DNA from: Tulasnella sp. 424
Taxonomy: Eukaryota; Basidiomycota; Agaricomycetes; Cantharellales; Tulasnellaceae
Length of the DNA stretch: 64,000 bases
Assembly: GCA_019633425.1 (NCBI GenBank)
Contig: WSUB01000011.1
Location: forward strand, 1 to 64,000
Direction of reading: 5' to 3'
Part shown: positions 49,150 to 60,355 of the stretch, piece after piece
How the letters are laid out: every line of letters starts with the position of its first letter
Numbering within the stretch: position 1 is the first letter of the stretch
Notes under the pieces: model-generated
Told to the model about the DNA's origin: nothing
The model's input: only the letters and a program-made list of their open reading frames with translations
Databases searched by the model: none
Translations under genes and position numbers: made by a program

Positions 49150-50814
49150 TAGAGGAGATCGATGTTCGGTTTCAGAGAATCAGCCCAAGCACTACTCCTA
49201 TCACAAGATGTCGGCAATCAAAGTCGGCTCGCTTTGCTTCAGCTTAAATTTTTGGACGTCATCACCCAGTCGGGAACCATAGTAAGGATCCATAAAAATT
49301 CACACTTTCCCTGCCCCGGCAGCTCCGAAACCCCGTAGTATACAGCAGGCTGCCAGAAATACCGAACAAGAAAGTCCGCGAACTGCACGGTACAGTCATT
49401 GATAGCTGACATAGGGTACATGGGAATTGCCTGCAGACCAGGTCGTGACCATTCCGAGAAGGAAAACTGACCCTTGAAAGAACTTCTATGAAGAAGAATA
49501 ACCTTGTGCAGCACCGCTTATATGGATTAGCCGCACAGCAATCTTGGTTGACGTCATAAGTGGCGGCCTGCATGGGTTACATAACCTGTCTTAAAGCAAA
49601 GTCTCGCACTAGGCGACACAACTTCATGACCCTCACGGTTAAGACCGAGCTAGTTTGTTCCGGATCCCATGATCTAACACAGCAGCGTTGGCAGTGTCGA
49701 AGCTCGACGGTTCAGTTACGCGTATCTCCTTTATCTTGTTGGCTGCTGTCTAGTTCTTTGATAGTTCTTTTTTTGAGCTTTGGCTAAAGTCGTCGTTAAA
49801 CCGTTGCAATTGATTTGTGGATTCCATAATCACAAAGTCAACTGACGTCTCGGATTCATAGAGAACGACCTCGGGAAATACAAAGGAATAAGCGGGGTCG
49901 AGTGTAGACGACATCCATGAATAACCAAATGTTTTATTTCAGCTCCGGCTCCATTCTGTCAGTAGAATCGGTGATAGCAAAGAATCCAAAGATCTCGGAA
50001 AATCAGGTTTAGGATTATTGCGGACAACGGGAAATCCTGTGACCTGGATCCATGCGCTGCAAGGGGCTACTCGGGTGCGTATCTAGCAATTGTGAGCTGA
50101 TCCGGAGCCTCGGCATGTGCGCATCAACAAAACGTCATTGTGGAATGAGACAAGGTCAAGATGCAGAGGAGTTTTGATAGAAGCGTCACAGAAAACTTCG
50201 AAGTTTGATTCGGGGGCTGTGGATATAAGAGGCTTCAGTGACGTAGGGAGAAGATACGGCTTTTGCTCGATGGCCGTTGCAGTTATTGTCCGCACCGGAA
50301 GAAACCCCTTCCTATCTCATCCAAGAACCATTTATGCTCCGAGGAAGTAGACTTTGTAGTTCAATCTTCTCAGATTTGGGAGCTGGAATTCGTGCCTGCA
50401 GTCTTGACACAACCCGGCAGGCACATTGAATAGTTGGGAGGACTTCTCTGTTCAACGGTCTTTTGATAGCTGTCGTACGAGAGCCAAAAGTCCTCTTCTT
50501 GCATCGAGGCTGCTGGTTGTGCTTCCTTCAAAGTCGGCGACTAATCTTGTTGACAGCATGGCCCAGAGCACGGTTGAGAGTTTCTTGGGCAAGGTGAAGC
50601 CACGGCGTGACATATGACTCGGGTAAGCCCCGTTCTCCAGTGCAAATGGCAGCACGCTCGTTATATGGTCCAAGTATTTGGAAGACCAAGCCAGGCAAAG
50701 GAGACTACTGGCAGGATAGATAAGTTGGAAAAGGTGCTTAGTTGCGAGGAAACGGCAACGATCCCAGCGTATAGGTCGATCCCGTTCTGGCATCCTATAA
50801 TCCAGCAAATATCA
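49150..50814. repeat. Duplicated block F1, with a possible decayed minus-strand gene
   Basis: Diverged copy of 53216-54700: shared runs include gaacttctatgaaga, cgtcatacgagagcc-like sequence near 50470, and a minus-strand open segment at 50083-50295 reading NFEVFCDASIKTPLHLDLVS. In F2 the equivalent reads DAFIEAQSYFDFVSLHD after a stop. This suggests both blocks descend from a minus-strand gene now in decay. No family recognised. Confidence 0.45.
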
Positions 50815-51051
50815 ATAGCATGTGTCTCGTCGGATCAAAGGTGATCTCATTTTTCGGCTCGGACTCCTCGATTCGCCGATACTGGTGGTATTTTCGTTCT
50901 GTCTCGCTAGATTTGGAATCGCTACGAGGGGAGATGCACTGCAACTATCGTCGTACATCTTGGCGCGGTGACGTCCCTTGCACTTGGGGACGACCAGAGG
51001 GTCCATGGAAGCGACGATGGGGATGTCCGAATTTGGAGTTTTAGTGGATGA
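50815..51051 (+). pseudogene. Orphan copy of the MET30-like terminal exon (last WD40 repeat)
   Basis: From 50815 the sequence follows the end of MET30 exon 2, intron 2 with its ctcgctag acceptor, and exon 3 at 50911-51051. The copied exon is exactly 141 bases, like the parent, with no indel. It keeps an open frame (IWNRYEGRCTATIVVHLGA ... GSDDGDVRIWSFSG) and a stop (TGA instead of TAA). Several substitutions hit conserved WD40 positions (GHRG to VHLG). No upstream F-box or other repeats accompany it, so it cannot make the parent protein. It lies 5.2 kb downstream of the parent on the same strand. Confidence 0.85.
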
Positions 51052-51472
51052 CGTCAACATGCCTTGCACCCTACTCGATCGTGCCGTCGTCACCGCCCCC
51101 GAATTAAGACCTCTTGCACATTGCCCTTCGCCTGTTTTGATTCCATCTGCGTTGCACACTTGTGCTTGTTCTTCTAGACGTGGTTCCTGTATAGCACCTT
51201 TTTCCACCAGCCAGTTATGTTTCAGAATCCTGATGTGCTTCTTATTTTATCTTGCTCTGGTATGTAGTTCGGCGACTATTTTCAGTAAGCGATGCCGATA
51301 AAACGTGTGTCGCACATTGATTACCAATAAGCCATCAACTAGTGGGTGGGTGAAACATTGCACATGAACCTTGCCAAGTCCCCACTGTGAGTATCTCTTG
51401 TGAACATATGATTGGGCTTGTAGGGTTAAGAAGTCCTGAGAGCCAGGCTAGTGGGTCAGCTCGGTACACACG
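51052..51472 (+). repeat. Duplicated MET30 3' flank, copy 3, with core element
   Basis: Follows the orphan exon with the same order as behind the intact gene: tgacgtcaacatgccttgca, then cgtggttcctgtatagcacc, then the core aggctagtgggtcagctcggtacacac. Order and orientation are preserved, so exon and flank were duplicated together. Confidence 0.75.
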
Positions 51473-52400
51473 CGAGATAATTCGACTTTAATGTTAGGGG
51501 AGCGATGATTGCGATTCGACCGAATTTGGAGTTTCAGTGGCTAGTTCCGAGTCGATCTGCACCGCAAACTCGGCTTCACCGCCGTCTCCTTCGAAACAAG
51601 ACTTCTTGTACATAATTGTTTTGACCTTTCGTCCATTTTAAATTCACCCCGCTATGTTCGTTATCTCGCTTTCTCAGTTGACGAAGATGGGCTTATTCTA
51701 ACGGGCGACCCCTTCGGAGAAACCCCGGCGGCGACCTCTTCCTATTGGAAGGCGTGCTAACTAATTCAACAGCTCGGATAGTCTCAGAACCTCAGCCTGC
51801 TGCGCCTCCCTCGCGGGCTCGGTCGTCCCAGCAGTGTGAGATCAAACTCTAAACTCCGCAAGGGGATCGCGTTGAGGAGGCCGAGCAGTCTGAGGCTCTG
51901 AGACTACAGCTCGGGTGACGCGGCAGAGAGTTCGCCAGGGGCGTAGGGGTCCTCAGCCTTCCCGTCACCTCAGACGACTTGAACGAGCCGTCGGTCCCAG
52001 TCCTGACCGGCGCGTCGGGTGTGTTGACGATGTTCATGACCGCAGCGAGCGCGTCATTGCAGTGGGGTTACGAGAAAAAAGGCCGCCACGGTCACGATCA
52101 CGTTAGACCTACCCATTTTAGACCAATATTCTCATCGGAGAGCCGACCCTGGTGGGGATGGGCAAGATCTCGCATTGTAAGTGGGTGAAGAAGAAAGAGG
52201 GAAAAAAGAATAAACAATTGGATACCTTTTTCCGGCTTTCGAAACATGTGCTTTGTACTAGGTACGGGCGATTTGTACCCAGTCGACACTGTTTCGAGGG
52301 AGAGTGAACAGGCTGCGTATCGATTGGCAGATATCCCAGCCCTGCAGATCCATCCACAAAAGATATAAGTAGCTCATGAGCACACGAGTAGCTAGTAACG
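51473..52400. other. Unassigned DNA inside the duplicated region
   Basis: No counterpart recognised in the other units, and no gene or RNA. A short echo of the MET30 stop region (ttggagtttcagtggct near 51527) is present. Confidence 0.35.
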
Positions 52401-52835
52401 ATGGTGCATCTCCGAAACCCCTCCATATCATCAGACCTTCCTCTCACTCCCCTCTCATCACCTGCTTCGAGCAACCTTTCAGCGTTGATACCAAAGCTTG
52501 AGAGGATAATGAACACAGTTGCCCTTGTCCCCTTCCCGGTCAAGGGTTCATCAGGTGAAGCAACGCTAGCCAATCCGCTTGGACCACCCGCGCCGCCAGC
52601 CTCCAGCCTACCTCAAACCTCGTCCACGTTTATCACGAGGTTCATCGACCTCGCCCTGCGTAACACTCAACTACCGCAGTCCAAGCCCAATCTTGGAGTA
52701 AACGGGTGTCCAGAACCTAGGACTACGAGTTTGCGAGCGGATGGCAATGCCACAGCCACGTCGACGACAACATCACTTGGTACTGCTCGTACCCGAGGCG
52801 TTCCTGTTGCGCAAGTCCCAAAGCAAAAGGCTTAA
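52401..52835 (+). CDS. Repeat-borne Pro/Ser/Thr-rich ORF, copy E3
   Basis: 144 codons, the best preserved of three copies: it alone joins the N-terminal part (MVHLRNPSISSDLPLTPLSS), the core RIMNTVALVPFPV and the end TARTRGVPVAQVPKQKA in one frame, then stops. Composition is Pro/Ser/Thr/Ala with no membrane segment or known motif. Flanking non-coding DNA is as similar between copies as the frame itself, so selection for coding cannot be shown by eye. I would call it hypothetical. Confidence 0.35.
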   Translation: MVHLRNPSISSDLPLTPLSSPASSNLSALIPKLERIMNTVALVPFPVKGSSGEATLANPLGPPAPPASSLPQTSSTFITRFIDLALRNTQLPQSKPNLGVNGCPEPRTTSLRADGNATATSTTTSLGTARTRGVPVAQVPKQKA

Positions 52836-53215
52836 AGGAAGACTGTTCCAGTTAGTCGAATCGAGGTGTGAGCCCTTCGGAGGTGTCGATGATTGACCTC
52901 GTCTTCGGTTAGATCTAGAACCTCACATAGAGCAACTATCCTGACTTACCAGTTCCCTTGTATACAACGCGGCCCTGTGTTCGTCATGCTACTGTACAGT
53001 GTCTCCGTGGATGTTCTCTCTCTTAGAGTTTCGCCATACATATGCTGCGCCAGCTCCTTTCGTGCTGCAGCCTGTCAAGTCTCTCTATGCCTCGGTTTTG
53101 CCCTTCGAACCCACCGTGAAAATTCATCGCGACACACCACAAAAGTAGTGGGCAAGCCTAAGATCAGACTGTGCTGCAACGCATAATGCTGAAGGTGTAG
53201 CTAACTGGGTGCAGG

Positions 53216-54700
53216 ACAGTGACAATCGGATGCCAGAAAACCGTACAGTGGAACCAGCAGCAAGGCAGCGGCAACCAGTGAAGCCGGGGAGCTTTCCTCC
53301 AGCTGAAATCTCCGGGCATTGTTACTTCGTCAGAAGTAATGCTAGGAGCCCAAGGAGATTTACACTCTCCGTGCCGGCACCTTTAGGATCCGGTCCTCTT
53401 GATATCCCCCTCCGGCTTGCCAGCCCCGATAATCTGTGTACAGCTGGTCGCTAGAAATAATGGTCGATGAAAATCCTAAGATTGACCTGTAGCTGACACG
53501 AACGTAGATGACAAGTGTCTGCAGTCCAGGTTGTGACGAGTCCGAACTTGGGGGAGGGGGGACTAGCCGTTAGAGGAACTTCTATGAAGATGACCTTGCC
53601 CCGCGTTGCTCAGACGTATTAACCTCACAGCAACCAGCTGTATGGATAGCGACCTGTTTCCCACACCCCATGTCTCAGTCTTTCTTAATAATCGCGGTCA
53701 AGATGGGACCAGTGTTTGCTCCGGATCTTGTGAGTGCCAATGACTCGGCCATGGACTCGGCTCGATGCCGTAGCCCTGGCCATCACTCCGATTCCCAACC
53801 TCTTTGAAGGATCACCCCCCAAAGTGATGTCACAGTTTCTATCCACAATTATAATCCATTAAGACGAGGTTTTCCCGGGGACTGGAGTGTTTCTGAGCGT
53901 TTTTGGGCAAAGACTTTGGAAAAAGGACCACATGTTGGATGCACCTTATCTTGGTCTCTGGGCAAGTATTTTGCCGGTCGAAAGGATTTGCACGTGGCGT
54001 TCACCCTGAGGATGGGACAATGGATGTTCGCTATCAAGTGCTTCCGTGACTTCCTACATAGAACATCGTAATCAGGGGCGTTTTTGATGTCGGTAACGGC
54101 CCATTCAGCGATAGCTTTCCAGCACGCATTCCAGCGATCATGCCCAGCTACAGTTTCGTCGAAGCCTTGGGCTCAAAATTCGATCGTGAAGTGATACAAA
54201 ATCAAAATAAGATTGAGCCTCGATAAAAGCATCCTAGGAAACTTCGTCGCGTGACTCACTGGCGGTGCATGCCAGGACTTGGGACCCTTACGCCCGTCGA
54301 ATTTCCTAATACAATGAGCCTCATCAAGTGCTTCCCCTGCGATTTGGGAGTAATAGGAAGCTCGGATCTATGAAAACGACGGCTAAAGCTATAATTTTTT
54401 CTTTCCGTGAAGGAGACTGTCATAAATCGTCATACGAGAGCCGAAAAGCTATGTAATGCTTGTCAGGCTGTAGACTCCCAAAGTCAACAACTGGCTCGAT
54501 CGAGAGTCTCTCGGGGAGGTGTAACCCACGTCGGTGAGAGGAAATTGCGTTGCCATCGGCCGATTGCAATATGGTACCAGTCAGTGGTGGGAAGTTTATT
54601 TGGACTATGGACATCTAGGCACTGCAGATCTGAGTGATCGCATCGCCTAACCCGGTCGACACGAGCCTTTGATCCGTAGGAATAAGGGGTGCCTAATTTG
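53216..54700. repeat. Duplicated block F2
   Basis: Diverged counterpart of 49150-50814 (ggaacttctatgaagatgacctt; aatcgtcatacgagagccg; a reverse-strand trace of the same protein-like segment at about 54150-54270). It contains more stops than F1. Confidence 0.45.
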
Positions 54701-54991
54701 GAATTTCCCACCCGCCTTGAACCTTAGGCACACGCCCTCCCCCGTACGTCACTCTATACCTCGTACGACGGCACCAACTTGAAGGCCATCGTCACCATTT
54801 TATAGGTCTCAATGACTATAGGAGGCCACAATTTAGTAAGCTAGATATCGAAGGATATAAGAGTGCGTAAATTGGATTGGAAGCTTCTAGCTTCGTTGTT
54901 AAGAAAAAATAAGAGGAAGAAGAAGAAAGTAGGGCAACACTTTCCCCGCTCAGCTCGATCCCGTCCTGACGTCTTACAACTTCAGCAGGTA

Positions 54992-55971
54992 TCAGTGCCA
55001 TGTGTTCCTTCGGGTTAGAGAGGACCCCGAGCTCGGAGCTTCCACCCTCGCATCAAATCTAGGACATGCATCTTCCTTCAACTCCTCCGCCACATTCGTA
55101 AGATGTGTATGCTCCTCTTTCTGCCCAGTTTGGCCCGGCCCATCATCTACGACAGTCGCGACACTGGAATCGGAACAGGATCTGTTCAAGCAAGTGGGTG
55201 TGTCATCGCTTTCGCGCTCGGGGTTTAACTCCTGATAGTCAGAAGGGAGAAAGCAAGTATATATCAGGGGTACTGTCGAACGCCGCAAACCCTAAACCAC
55301 GCCTACCTTATCCCGTTTCGTAGATTTATGATAGAGGTCAGAGTCTCTTGTTTTCATCTCTCTTATCATAAAGGCCACTATGACAAAATCTAGGCAGCAT
55401 GGGCCAGAAAAGGCATCCTTGATGGTGAGGGTTGCTAGCCTAAATTCGATTGTGTCAATCGTTGCATTCGGGCCAAGCTGCTAGGAAGTGAAATAATACC
55501 TGCTTCGCCCAAAAATCCACCCTGATCTGCGATACTCGTATGATGCGACAAATGTCCTGTTCTCGCCGGTAAAACACTGAAGACGAATGGTGGCGGACGG
55601 TTAGTTTAACTTTTGCCTCTTATTCTTTAACAGGGGTTTCCTACATTTTTCCCGCACCAGAAATAGTCATCGTTCTCTCCGTTCTTGAATCACTTGTGCC
55701 CCGAGCAGACACCTGAGACACCTGTGGTGCACCGATCTCGGACAAAGTCGGATAAAGCAATAGTTGTTTTTGCAATTTTGACGGTCCCCGCTCTTCCCCA
55801 CCGAATCTTTGCGACGTATCCGCCATCTGACCTCTTGATGGTTGTGGTATGTGGTTTGGAATCTTTGCTCTTGGTAAGAAGGGTATAAACTGCTTTGCCC
55901 TTTGAGTCGATGACTTTCCCTGTGAGGAATTCTTTCGGGAAAGTGTAGCGAGGATCATGTTTTGAAGCCAT
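54992..55971 (-). pseudogene. DUF6593-like gene copy 1 (G1) with an in-frame nonsense codon
   Basis: Four exons (high to low): 55971-55645, 55576-55500, 55439-55307 and 55231-54992; 259 codons in phase except for a TGA at 55692-55690. Exon 1 has the family pattern YTFPKEFLTGKVIDSKGKAV, YVAKIRWG, then SGHK-stop-FKNGENDDYFW. In the paralogues the stop position is Trp or an aromatic (WWFSDEDGNEYYW; YYFQDESKSLFYW), so a TGG to TGA change is likely. Exons 2 and 3 keep family features (CFTGENRTFVASYEYRRSG; LDFVIVAFMIREMKTR). A further 80-codon acidic tail makes it longer than its relatives. The first intron uses a weak donor, gtagga. A truncated 93-residue product remains possible. Confidence 0.65.
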
Positions 55972-57000
55972 GGGTGGGTAAGGAGGTGGTGTTGATGGAA
56001 GTAAAATCCGTACATGAGACTTATGTATCTCTAAGCGAGGGCCCAGCCCGCTCTGTCAAGCGAGAACAGCAATGAGCTTGCGTTTCGTTTGTCTGCTGGC
56101 CCTTATGACTCAACCAAGTGTTGTACATGTCTTGTGTCCCTTAGACATGGAAGAGACCTCGATCCAGTGCACTTATCGCACGTGACCACTCGGAAACCAA
56201 GGGGAGTAGTTTACGGTGGCTAGAAAGACCACATGGACGGCTATGGTCGTCACTGGCATCAGATCGTTGGACTATCTCCTCAAAGCTTTCAAAGGTGCCA
56301 GTTCGTCACGGAGGGTACTTCGTGCCGATACTTTGACAACTTTAGATACAGTGCCTGGTCTCTGGACTCGCGTTATGGAGCACCCTCAAACCTGTGCGCT
56401 CCCATGGAACACCACTTCGGCACGGCTACGGGAGGAACCCACCCCAGACAAGACCGTTTCTCTGCTCCTATCGAGGTCCTCGAATTATGGTGTGCTTTCA
56501 AACCCTAGCAGTGCATTGCGCGTTTCTAGAAATCACAGTAGTTGACGAGCGGCGGCAACACGGTGCTGAACATTCGGATAATCCGCCCCTTGTGGACGAA
56601 TCGAGTCTTCAAATCGCTCTTTCTGACGGAGTTGAGGGAGGTCGGACGGGTTTGTGTTTGTCTCAGCCTTGCAGCTGCGCCTCAGGCCCTCGCTACACTC
56701 TGCACAATCCGTGCCATTGAAGAACCGTTTCATCGCTGGCCCGTCGTTAAGAAGGATATGTGAGCAAATTGATCCGATCTGACTCGGATTGGAATATGGG
56801 CATGGGTGTTTATTATGTTATGCGATTGAGAGGTCTATACAGTACGGCTACGATTCCCTTCAGCCCGGCCTCGCCCCTAGTAACCGCACAACGCCTCGTA
56901 GCGCTGTGTATGCTCCCTAGTGACATAAAAGTCCCCAATCATAACCCTTCATAATGAAAGTTGTGCATACCCACTACCAGCTTCAACGTGCTCGATTTTA
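55972..57000. other. Intergenic region between G1 and G2
   Basis: Promoter of G1 and downstream region of G2. + strand open frames around 56216-56720 overlap each other in several frames and have no domain character. Confidence 0.4.
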
Positions 57001-57738
57001 TCAGCTAGGTGCTATGACTGCCACAAAGGCGTCCTCTTCAACCTGGACCGAGTCTTGTGATTCTCTACTACGTGCCGACAAGTAGCGGGTAGATAGCAAT
57101 TGATGCTTCTTCTCCATTATAATGGCGCTTGCAAGGATATACAGCAGGCAAGGGTGCGAGCAGTAGTAGTCTCGGCGTACCATCAGCGGAGACGGTCTAG
57201 GCAGCGGGAAAACAACATATTCAAAAAAACATCTGAACAAAGGTGACCAGAGCTCACCTGTTGATATCGAGGTTAAATTCTCTTCGCCGCCTCTGTGTGG
57301 CAATGAGGACGTTATCCGAGGCATCAAAACACTGCAAGGCGCTTCCATCGGTTAGTTTGGAGCGACGCTCTTCGAACATTGAAAACCCACCGCTTGATTG
57401 CGCCAATAGAGAGCGTTTCCGGTCTCGTCCCTGAATTCCGCTATGGTCGACCCATTCGACTCGCGATGTTGACGGGTCGTTAGCCTGTGAGCTGATCTTC
57501 TGGTCTTAGCAGAGGGAATTTTGATCGTCGGTTCCGAACTGAATATTCCACCGTCCCACTTGATAGTTGCAACGACCCTTTCTGCGGTAGAAATACTGGT
57601 GATATCAGATCTAAACGCCCGACGCTTGCTTCGAAGGGTGTAGACAATTGTGCCTCTTGCGTCGAGAATGGGACCATTAGATCCTTCGTCCCCAAATGTG
57701 AGGACAATAGGGCTGGAGCTTGCATGAAGACCTGTCAT
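57001..57738 (-). CDS. DUF6593-like protein, copy 2 (G2)
   Basis: Predicted 205 residues from exons 57738-57391, 57331-57258 and 57196-57001. Exon 2 is 74 nt with the same phases as in G3. Pattern: a strand-rich N-terminal half (VLTFGDEGSNGPILDARGTI, RVVATIKWDGG), a variable loop, AEFRDETGNALYWRNQA, then after intron 1 CFDASDNVLIATQRRRR. After intron 2 comes a helix-like hydrophobic stretch YCSHPCLLYILASAIIMEKK. This resembles basidiomycete DUF6593 proteins, a tubby-like two-layer beta fold of unknown role. The family name is from memory. No signal peptide. Confidence 0.7.
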
Positions 57739-58883
57739 AGGTGCAGAGGTTGTATTAAACACTATTCATGTGGTGAAGAGCTGCATTAAGAATGTTGCAC
57801 GAACCACTTGCGGCCTGTGGCAGGGTTGCCTTGCACAGAAATGCAGACCGGGGAGGGACATGAGGACGTTACGCGCGGGATATGATGCCGCCATTAATTT
57901 GATCACGGCACATTGTTGAGGCGATTTTCTTAGAGGATGCCCGCGGTGTGGCAGAGCATTGTCCAAGCGGCATGCTGAGTCAGCATGTCGGCTTTACCCG
58001 TAAAGCCGTTCGTCCCCAGCTGCGCCCATCTGCTTGGCTGCCGTCTGTCCACTTTCCCTCACAAGAAGTAAGCCGTTCGGTCCAGCATCGCATATTCAAA
58101 TACTGTAAAGCTAAGGCAGGAACTATTAAATTGGCAAGAACTCGATGAAGGCTGATAGCGTCATCAACCTGGGCTCGGTTCATCCCTTAGAGAGATGCGG
58201 CGGTTCTCTAGGTTATTTCTGATGTGCCTTAAGAATACATACCAGGTTTACAAACCGATGCAAAAATGCACTCAGACTTTGAGAGGCCCAAAGACGTCCC
58301 GAAAGTTCAAGCATTTCCGTTTCCTTGGGGCGCGCCCTCACAATCTACCTAGTGAACTTCATCCGGAGGGAGGCAGACTGCTCAGTATGCTCTTTAATTT
58401 CTGGGGTGTAGAAACTGGTGGCTGGTTCCATCTTCGCTGGAAGACCTACTAGAACCTCTTCTGATGTCGGAGGATGTTTATCGTCAGTCCTGCTACTCAG
58501 GCTAGATGACGAAGCCAGCCGGACCTTTGTCACCGCTTTAACACGAGCCAATCGCGTAAGCTTGGACTCCAGGGATATGTCCTCGGACATGTCCGCTATC
58601 GCATCCCAAACAGACCTTCGTCAGTATTATCACGGATGCTATTAAGGTTGCTGGTGTGACCTCCTTCGTACCATCTAGCAGAGAAGTACCAAAGGCCGTG
58701 GGGCGGAGACGACCGCAGTCTCGGCTGATTGGAACGTCTCCCTCGACCGCCCTCGATCGATATCATAGTATTAGCAAGGAATATGTACATATCTATTAAG
58801 TAGTCTATTACCAATCATGGCTGTTACGTGTTGGAGTCTCATGTGCTCATTATGTGGTTTGTGATAAGTGCTGAACCCCGGCG
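57739..58883. other. Intergenic region with an unassigned minus-strand frame
   Basis: A minus-strand frame at 58345-58590 (81 codons, MSEDISLESKLTRLARVKAV at its start, then a Ser-rich stretch) resembles in composition the tail of the adjacent TM gene or of G1, but I found no matching upstream exons. The rest is unassigned. Confidence 0.35.
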
Positions 58884-59644
58884 TCAAATCTCACTCCGTC
58901 TTGCTTCCAGGGATCCTAGCGTCAGCTCGGGGCCCGCAGAAAATTCATGCCCGATCTCCGATCTTGGACTTCCCGGTGGTGATGGCATCGCAACTAAAAA
59001 TGCGACATCCACTGGGTTATGCCTCCCCTCCTTGAGGTCTATTAAGGTGGATAAAGTCGAGCTTGTGGACATTCGGATCAAGGAGGCCGGGTGTGGAGGC
59101 GGCGAACTATTGCCGAGCAAAGTGTACGAGGACTCGAAATCTACGTTCTTGCCAGTGTTATCTCGAATCATGGCGGATAGTGGCTGTATGAAACGTGTAG
59201 GCGTGAGTCAGACCGGGACTCGGTAGCGTAGCGAGCGAACGGACTCACCATCATCCCACTCCACCCACATTTCGAAGGGGGCTGATCGTCTTCTAGACTA
59301 GACAGCAAATAAACATCATATAGATGAGGCTTTTCTGCTTCTCTAGGAGTCGATTTTGGTGCCCGCGTCCTGGCCGCGTGTTCTTGAATAGCAGCGCGTT
59401 GCAGAGCTCGGGTCCGAAATAAACGCCAGATGTAGAAGCCGACGGCAGCAATGGTGACGACCAGAATAGTCGACCAAATATAAATAGTCTTTTTTTCCCA
59501 AATCAGCTACTAGTAAAATGGATCCACCGAACGAGTCGAACTCACTGAACCGTTGCTTTGTGGCCATAAGACCGGCACGCCATTGGAATAGAGCGTTGTC
59601 TCGGGTGTTGAGACCGCCCCCAAGCTCGACGAAGCAGCTGACAT
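58884..59644 (-). CDS. Single-pass membrane protein with Pro/Ser-rich tail
   Basis: Predicted 218 residues from exons 59644-59546, 59506-59249 and 59183-58884, all in phase 0. A short Ser/Thr-rich N-terminus (SAASSSLGAVSTPETTLYSN) is followed by one membrane helix at about 41-62 (YIWSTILVVTIAAVGFYIW) with basic residues after it (RLFRTRALQR). A cytosolic tail of 150 residues follows, rich in Pro and Ser. This topology (short Ser/Thr-rich outside, one helix, long disordered tail) is common in Agaricomycete surface proteins of unknown role. An extra upstream exon coding a signal peptide cannot be excluded. It sits inside the DUF6593-like cluster on the same strand. Confidence 0.6.
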
Positions 59645-60355
59645 TGAAAATACTGTATCAAGATACGAGCTAAATTGCCAATGACTGGGGGTTTGTCAGG
59701 TCGGCAGCACTGCAAATGGCGGAAAAGCAAATGGCTACTCACCTCTGTGGGACGACCCGGGGCCTGCAACGCAGTCTTAGTCTTGATGACTGTATATTTA
59801 TACTTCAACTTCAACTTTAGCGACCACTAGACTCGTTGATAGGACATCCGTGGACTTCCTACTGCGGGAGACCTCGTGTAGGCCCTTGGGAAAGGGACGG
59901 GGTATTTATTCCCGGCCGCACGATGCTGACATAATGCTCACGAAGGGCCGTTCTCCAGCCTAAAGTAGGGAGGTGCCCGATATCCACGAAGTCGACCTGA
60001 CTGTAACGCGGCGTACAGAGTCTGACAATGCCGTTCAGGGCTGTGTCCAGGCGAACAAACAAAGAACGCCGCTGGGCAAAGGAGCTGTCGGCCCAGAAAT
60101 TCCCACCTCTAGTTTGGGGTCACCCCTACAAATAGAGGCTGGGACGAAGGAGCAGATAGAAGGAAGTGGAGGTAAATTATAATGTCTGAGTTTCTCCGGG
60201 AGAATACACTTGTTATCTCTTCGGTCTAGCGAGTGCGTCCATGGTTCATTTCCGAGCCTCAGCTATGTCCCGGTGCCCCTGACCCAGCTGCCGAACCAGC
60301 CTAAGTCACATAAAGCAAACGATTAGTCCTTTGATTAGTGATCAATGGGTGGGAG
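59645..60355. other. Intergenic region between the TM gene and G3
   Basis: About 710 bp; upstream region of the TM gene and 3' flank of G3. No gene recognised. Confidence 0.4.
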
